From Phycisphaerales bacterium (GTDB lineage: Bacteria; Planctomycetota; Phycisphaerae; Phycisphaerales; SM1A02), in NCBI GenBank assembly GCA_029242715.1, contig JAQWTL010000032.1, positions 1 to 64,000 on the forward strand: DNA of 64,000 bases. The letters are read 5' to 3'. Position 1 is the first letter of the stretch, and the number at the start of each line of letters is the position of its first letter. Below, piece after piece: positions 61,821 to 64,000 of the stretch. A program made the translations under genes and the position numbers. The notes beneath the pieces are model-generated. The model worked only from the letters and a program-made list of their open reading frames with translations. It ran no database searches and was not told where the DNA came from.

Positions 61821-64000
61821 CATGACCGGATTGGTCATCCTGCTGGGTTTGGTAGTTGTCGCCTGGCCCTTTCTGGCCATGGTCCTTCAATCTACTTCAG
61901 GCGAAAGCGGTGAATCACTGGTCATGCATGACCCGTGGACGCTCACTGTTCGAACAGTTGCCTGGTCACTGGGTATTGCAGTCGGTGCCATGTTGATCGG
62001 ATGGCTGCCCGGTCAGGCATTGGGTGTGAGCATGCAACGCCAAAGGAACAGGTGCTTGCCAGGGAATCGAGTCAAGGGATTGGGTTTCCCCGTCCTCCTG
62101 GCGGCGATCCTTCTGCCATTACTGATTCCTTCCTATGTCCTCTTCTATGCATGGTGGCAGACCTGGCCATCTGGAAGTTGGTTGTTTGATGCGCTTCAGC
62201 AGCGGGATTCCATCGGTCTGGGCCGCCGCTTTACGCTTGCCATGGCCTTGTTGTCCTGGTCCTGGCCGTTGGTGAGTCTGTGCGTGGCGCCTGCAGCAGC
62301 CACGTGGCCAAGATCACGTGGGGACCAGCTTGCCTCTGATGGCGCTTCAGTCTGGCAACGTGGCATGGCCAGGTTTCATCACGATCTTGGTGGATTGCTC
62401 CTTGGTGGTTTCCTTGTTGCAGCGTTCATCTTCGGTAACGTGATCTGCTTTGACCTCGCTGGTGTATTCACGGTTGGAAACGAGATGCGTGCGTTGGCAG
62501 CCATGCAGGCGGATCCTGCGCAGATGATCGTGGTATCACTGCCAGCTGCGGTCGCCGCCATCCTTGGCGCCACGATCACATGGTGTGCCATGGGGCGACC
62601 AGTTGATGATGCCTCCATGCCCTTGAATGCAAACAGGCCGCTTGTTCTGGTGGCCACGTCATTGATCTGGAGCGTGACGGCTCTGGTACCGTCCATTCTG
62701 ATCATCACGAATCTTGATAGCAAAGCATTTGAACTGTGGGCAGCGCATGGACCAGCGATTGCAAGGGATGCCTTGCATGCGATCATTCTTGGTGTTCTGG
62801 TCTGCATTGTGTTCTTTGGTCTTCTCCATTTGCTTCGAGCTCCCACAAAAGCATGGAGAGGTGTGGGGGTATTCATCTCGATCCCATGGATTGTGATGTT
62901 GCTGGCACCAGGCTCATTGGTTGCTGCAGCCATCCTTGCAGGCATTGCCATGTTGCCTTCTTCGAGTGTTCAGGGGTGGTTGCTTCGAAGCGGGGCCGCG
63001 TTGATCATCGGCTGGCTGGCGAAGTTCGGCGGGATTGCGGCACTCGTAGCTCGCTGGGTCTGCAGATCTGAACCAGTTCCGCTCCAGGATCTCCGACGCA
63101 TGCATGGAGGTGGTTGGCACACAGAAGGGCCACGAACCTGGTTTGCAGCTGCAGCAGTCACCGTGATAACCGCCTTGTTGGCATTGGGGGAGATCCCGAT
63201 CTCGATGAGATTGTCGCCCCCGGCATCTTCTCCTCCCTTGAGCGTGACCCTTCTCAATGCGATGCATTACCAGCGGCCGGAGACCGTCATCGCAGTCCTG
63301 GCGATGCTCATCATCATTGGTGTCATTGTGGCGTTCGCAATTGGCTTGCTCGCGCGTGGCGGCTTGAAATGGGGACGCTCCACAGGGGGAATGACGGCCT
63401 GCTTGCTTCTCTGCTTTTCGATGATCACGATGTTCGGATGCTCAGAGTCAGAGTCAGATGTGCCCGTACTTGATGTCAAGGCAGTGATCGGTGGACCAGG
63501 TCGTTCAACGGGACGGTTCGATTACCCCCGGGCGATGACGGTTGATCAGAACAACGGTGACATCTACGTCGTTGAAAAAAGTGGACGTGTACAGCGACTG
63601 GATGCCAGTGGTCATCCGTTGGCAGACTGGATGATGCCACGAGTCGAACGTGGACGACCCACCGGGATCAGTCTCGGGCCCCAAGGCAATGTCTGGGTTC
63701 CAGATACGCACGAGCACCGTGTGATGATCTATACGCCAGACGGAGAATTACTCAAATCGTTTGGCAGTTATGGCGAAGGGCCGGGTCAGTTCATCTACCC
63801 AACGGATATCGCATTCGGTCCTGATGGAATGGTCTACGTATCTGAATACGGCGGCAATGATCGCATTCAGGTCTTTACCCAGGATGGTGAGTGGGTCAGG
63901 ACGCTGGGGGGACCAGGTGTTGGCCCAGGTTTCTTTGACCGGCCACAATCGATCGTGATGGGAAGTGATGGGCAGACTCTGCTTGTGGCAGATTCACGAA
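61807..64000 (+). CDS. ABC transporter permease fused to an NHL beta-propeller (partial, runs off the window)
   Basis: An uninterrupted frame from ATG 61807 (alternative 61822) to the right edge, over 730 codons. Residues 1-520 have about twelve hydrophobic spans and look like a FbpB/ThiP-type iron ABC permease. Without any stop follows a thirteenth span, MTACLLLCFSMITMFGC (from 63391), and then an NHL-type propeller (RFDYPRAMTVDQNNGDIYVV; GQFIYPTDIAFGPDGMVYVS; FFDRPQSIVMGSDGQTLLVA). An even number of spans puts the permease C-terminus inside; the extra span would export the propeller, and its Cys resembles a lipobox. No ATPase gene is visible; it may lie beyond the edge. Confidence 0.8.
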   Translation, partial: MLRRSMTGLVILLGLVVVAWPFLAMVLQSTSGESGESLVMHDPWTLTVRTVAWSLGIAVGAMLIGWLPGQALGVSMQRQRNRCLPGNRVKGLGFPVLLAAILLPLLIPSYVLFYAWWQTWPSGSWLFDALQQRDSIGLGRRFTLAMALLSWSWPLVSLCVAPAAATWPRSRGDQLASDGASVWQRGMARFHHDLGGLLLGGFLVAAFIFGNVICFDLAGVFTVGNEMRALAAMQADPAQMIVVSLPAAVAAILGATITWCAMGRPVDDASMPLNANRPLVLVATSLIWSVTALVPSILIITNLDSKAFELWAAHGPAIARDALHAIILGVLVCIVFFGLLHLLRAPTKAWRGVGVFISIPWIVMLLAPGSLVAAAILAGIAMLPSSSVQGWLLRSGAALIIGWLAKFGGIAALVARWVCRSEPVPLQDLRRMHGGGWHTEGPRTWFAAAAVTVITALLALGEIPISMRLSPPASSPPLSVTLLNAMHYQRPETVIAVLAMLIIIGVIVAFAIGLLARGGLKWGRSTGGMTACLLLCFSMITMFGCSESESDVPVLDVKAVIGGPGRSTGRFDYPRAMTVDQNNGDIYVVEKSGRVQRLDASGHPLADWMMPRVERGRPTGISLGPQGNVWVPDTHEHRVMIYTPDGELLKSFGSYGEGPGQFIYPTDIAFGPDGMVYVSEYGGNDRIQVFTQDGEWVRTLGGPGVGPGFFDRPQSIVMGSDGQTLLVADSR

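Overview
The window looks like a chromosomal segment from a marine bacterium of the Planctomycetota, most likely class Phycisphaerae. The lineage markers are: a pseudopilin with the planctomycete H-X9-DG type C-terminus; three secreted proteins ending in a two-loop, dockerin-like calcium-binding tail (D-x-N-G-D ... D-L-L-x-x-L-x-x-W); two proteins with 3-keto-disaccharide hydrolase (DUF1080) domains, one fused to a propeller, HEAT repeats and a PVC-type CxxCH cytochrome; a CX4CH planctomycete motif; a B12-dependent ribonucleotide reductase; and a GH81 laminarinase. By eye the G+C is in the mid 50s. No phage, IS element or CRISPR array is visible.

Layout. 1-2.8 kb: reverse transsulfuration pair (cystathionine beta-synthase and gamma-lyase/synthase). 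2.8-7.1 kb: pseudopilin, a 39-residue mini-prepilin, ruvB and RNase D. 7.1-11 kb: chaperonin locus (pseudo-receiver gene, groES, a 75-aa interloper, groEL), followed by a Tyr-rich exported protein and the eroded tail of a second groEL whose 3' end shares a perfect 57-bp repeat with the living groEL. 11-13.6 kb: asnS and a degenerate B12-binding protein. 13.7-22.3 kb: an exported six-fold helical repeat protein and lipoprotein, then a tightly overlapped operon (exported protein, PA14-propeller-DUF1080 protein, PAS/PAS/HisKA_2 kinase, single-domain response regulator, group II truncated globin). 22.3-28 kb: exonuclease I, a DUF481 outer-membrane protein, a HAF-repeat protein and an RlmL-like methyltransferase.

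28-41 kb is the secreted-enzyme region: a 1348-aa pappalysin-like metalloprotease with twelve Cys-rich repeats, a methyltransferase, two small ORFs, tRNA-Pro(UGG) with a duplicated downstream unit, a GH81 endo-1,3-beta-glucanase with a LacI-type palindrome upstream, and a 1189-aa DUF1080/propeller/cytochrome protein. 41-49 kb: an isolated nuoA with a structured, terminator-ended non-coding region upstream, nrdJ, dcd, uvrD/pcrA and queG. 50-56 kb: a coiled-coil lipoprotein, a CX4CH protein and the large NAD-glutamate dehydrogenase. 56.4-64 kb: a co-directional operon of ribF, nrnA, two membrane proteins, an iron-type ABC substrate-binding lipoprotein and an ABC permease that runs without a stop into an NHL beta-propeller and leaves the window.

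The two most promising unfamiliar systems are the 16.9-22.3 kb operon, which links an envelope sugar-active protein to a soluble kinase, receiver and globin, and the permease-propeller fusion at the right edge.
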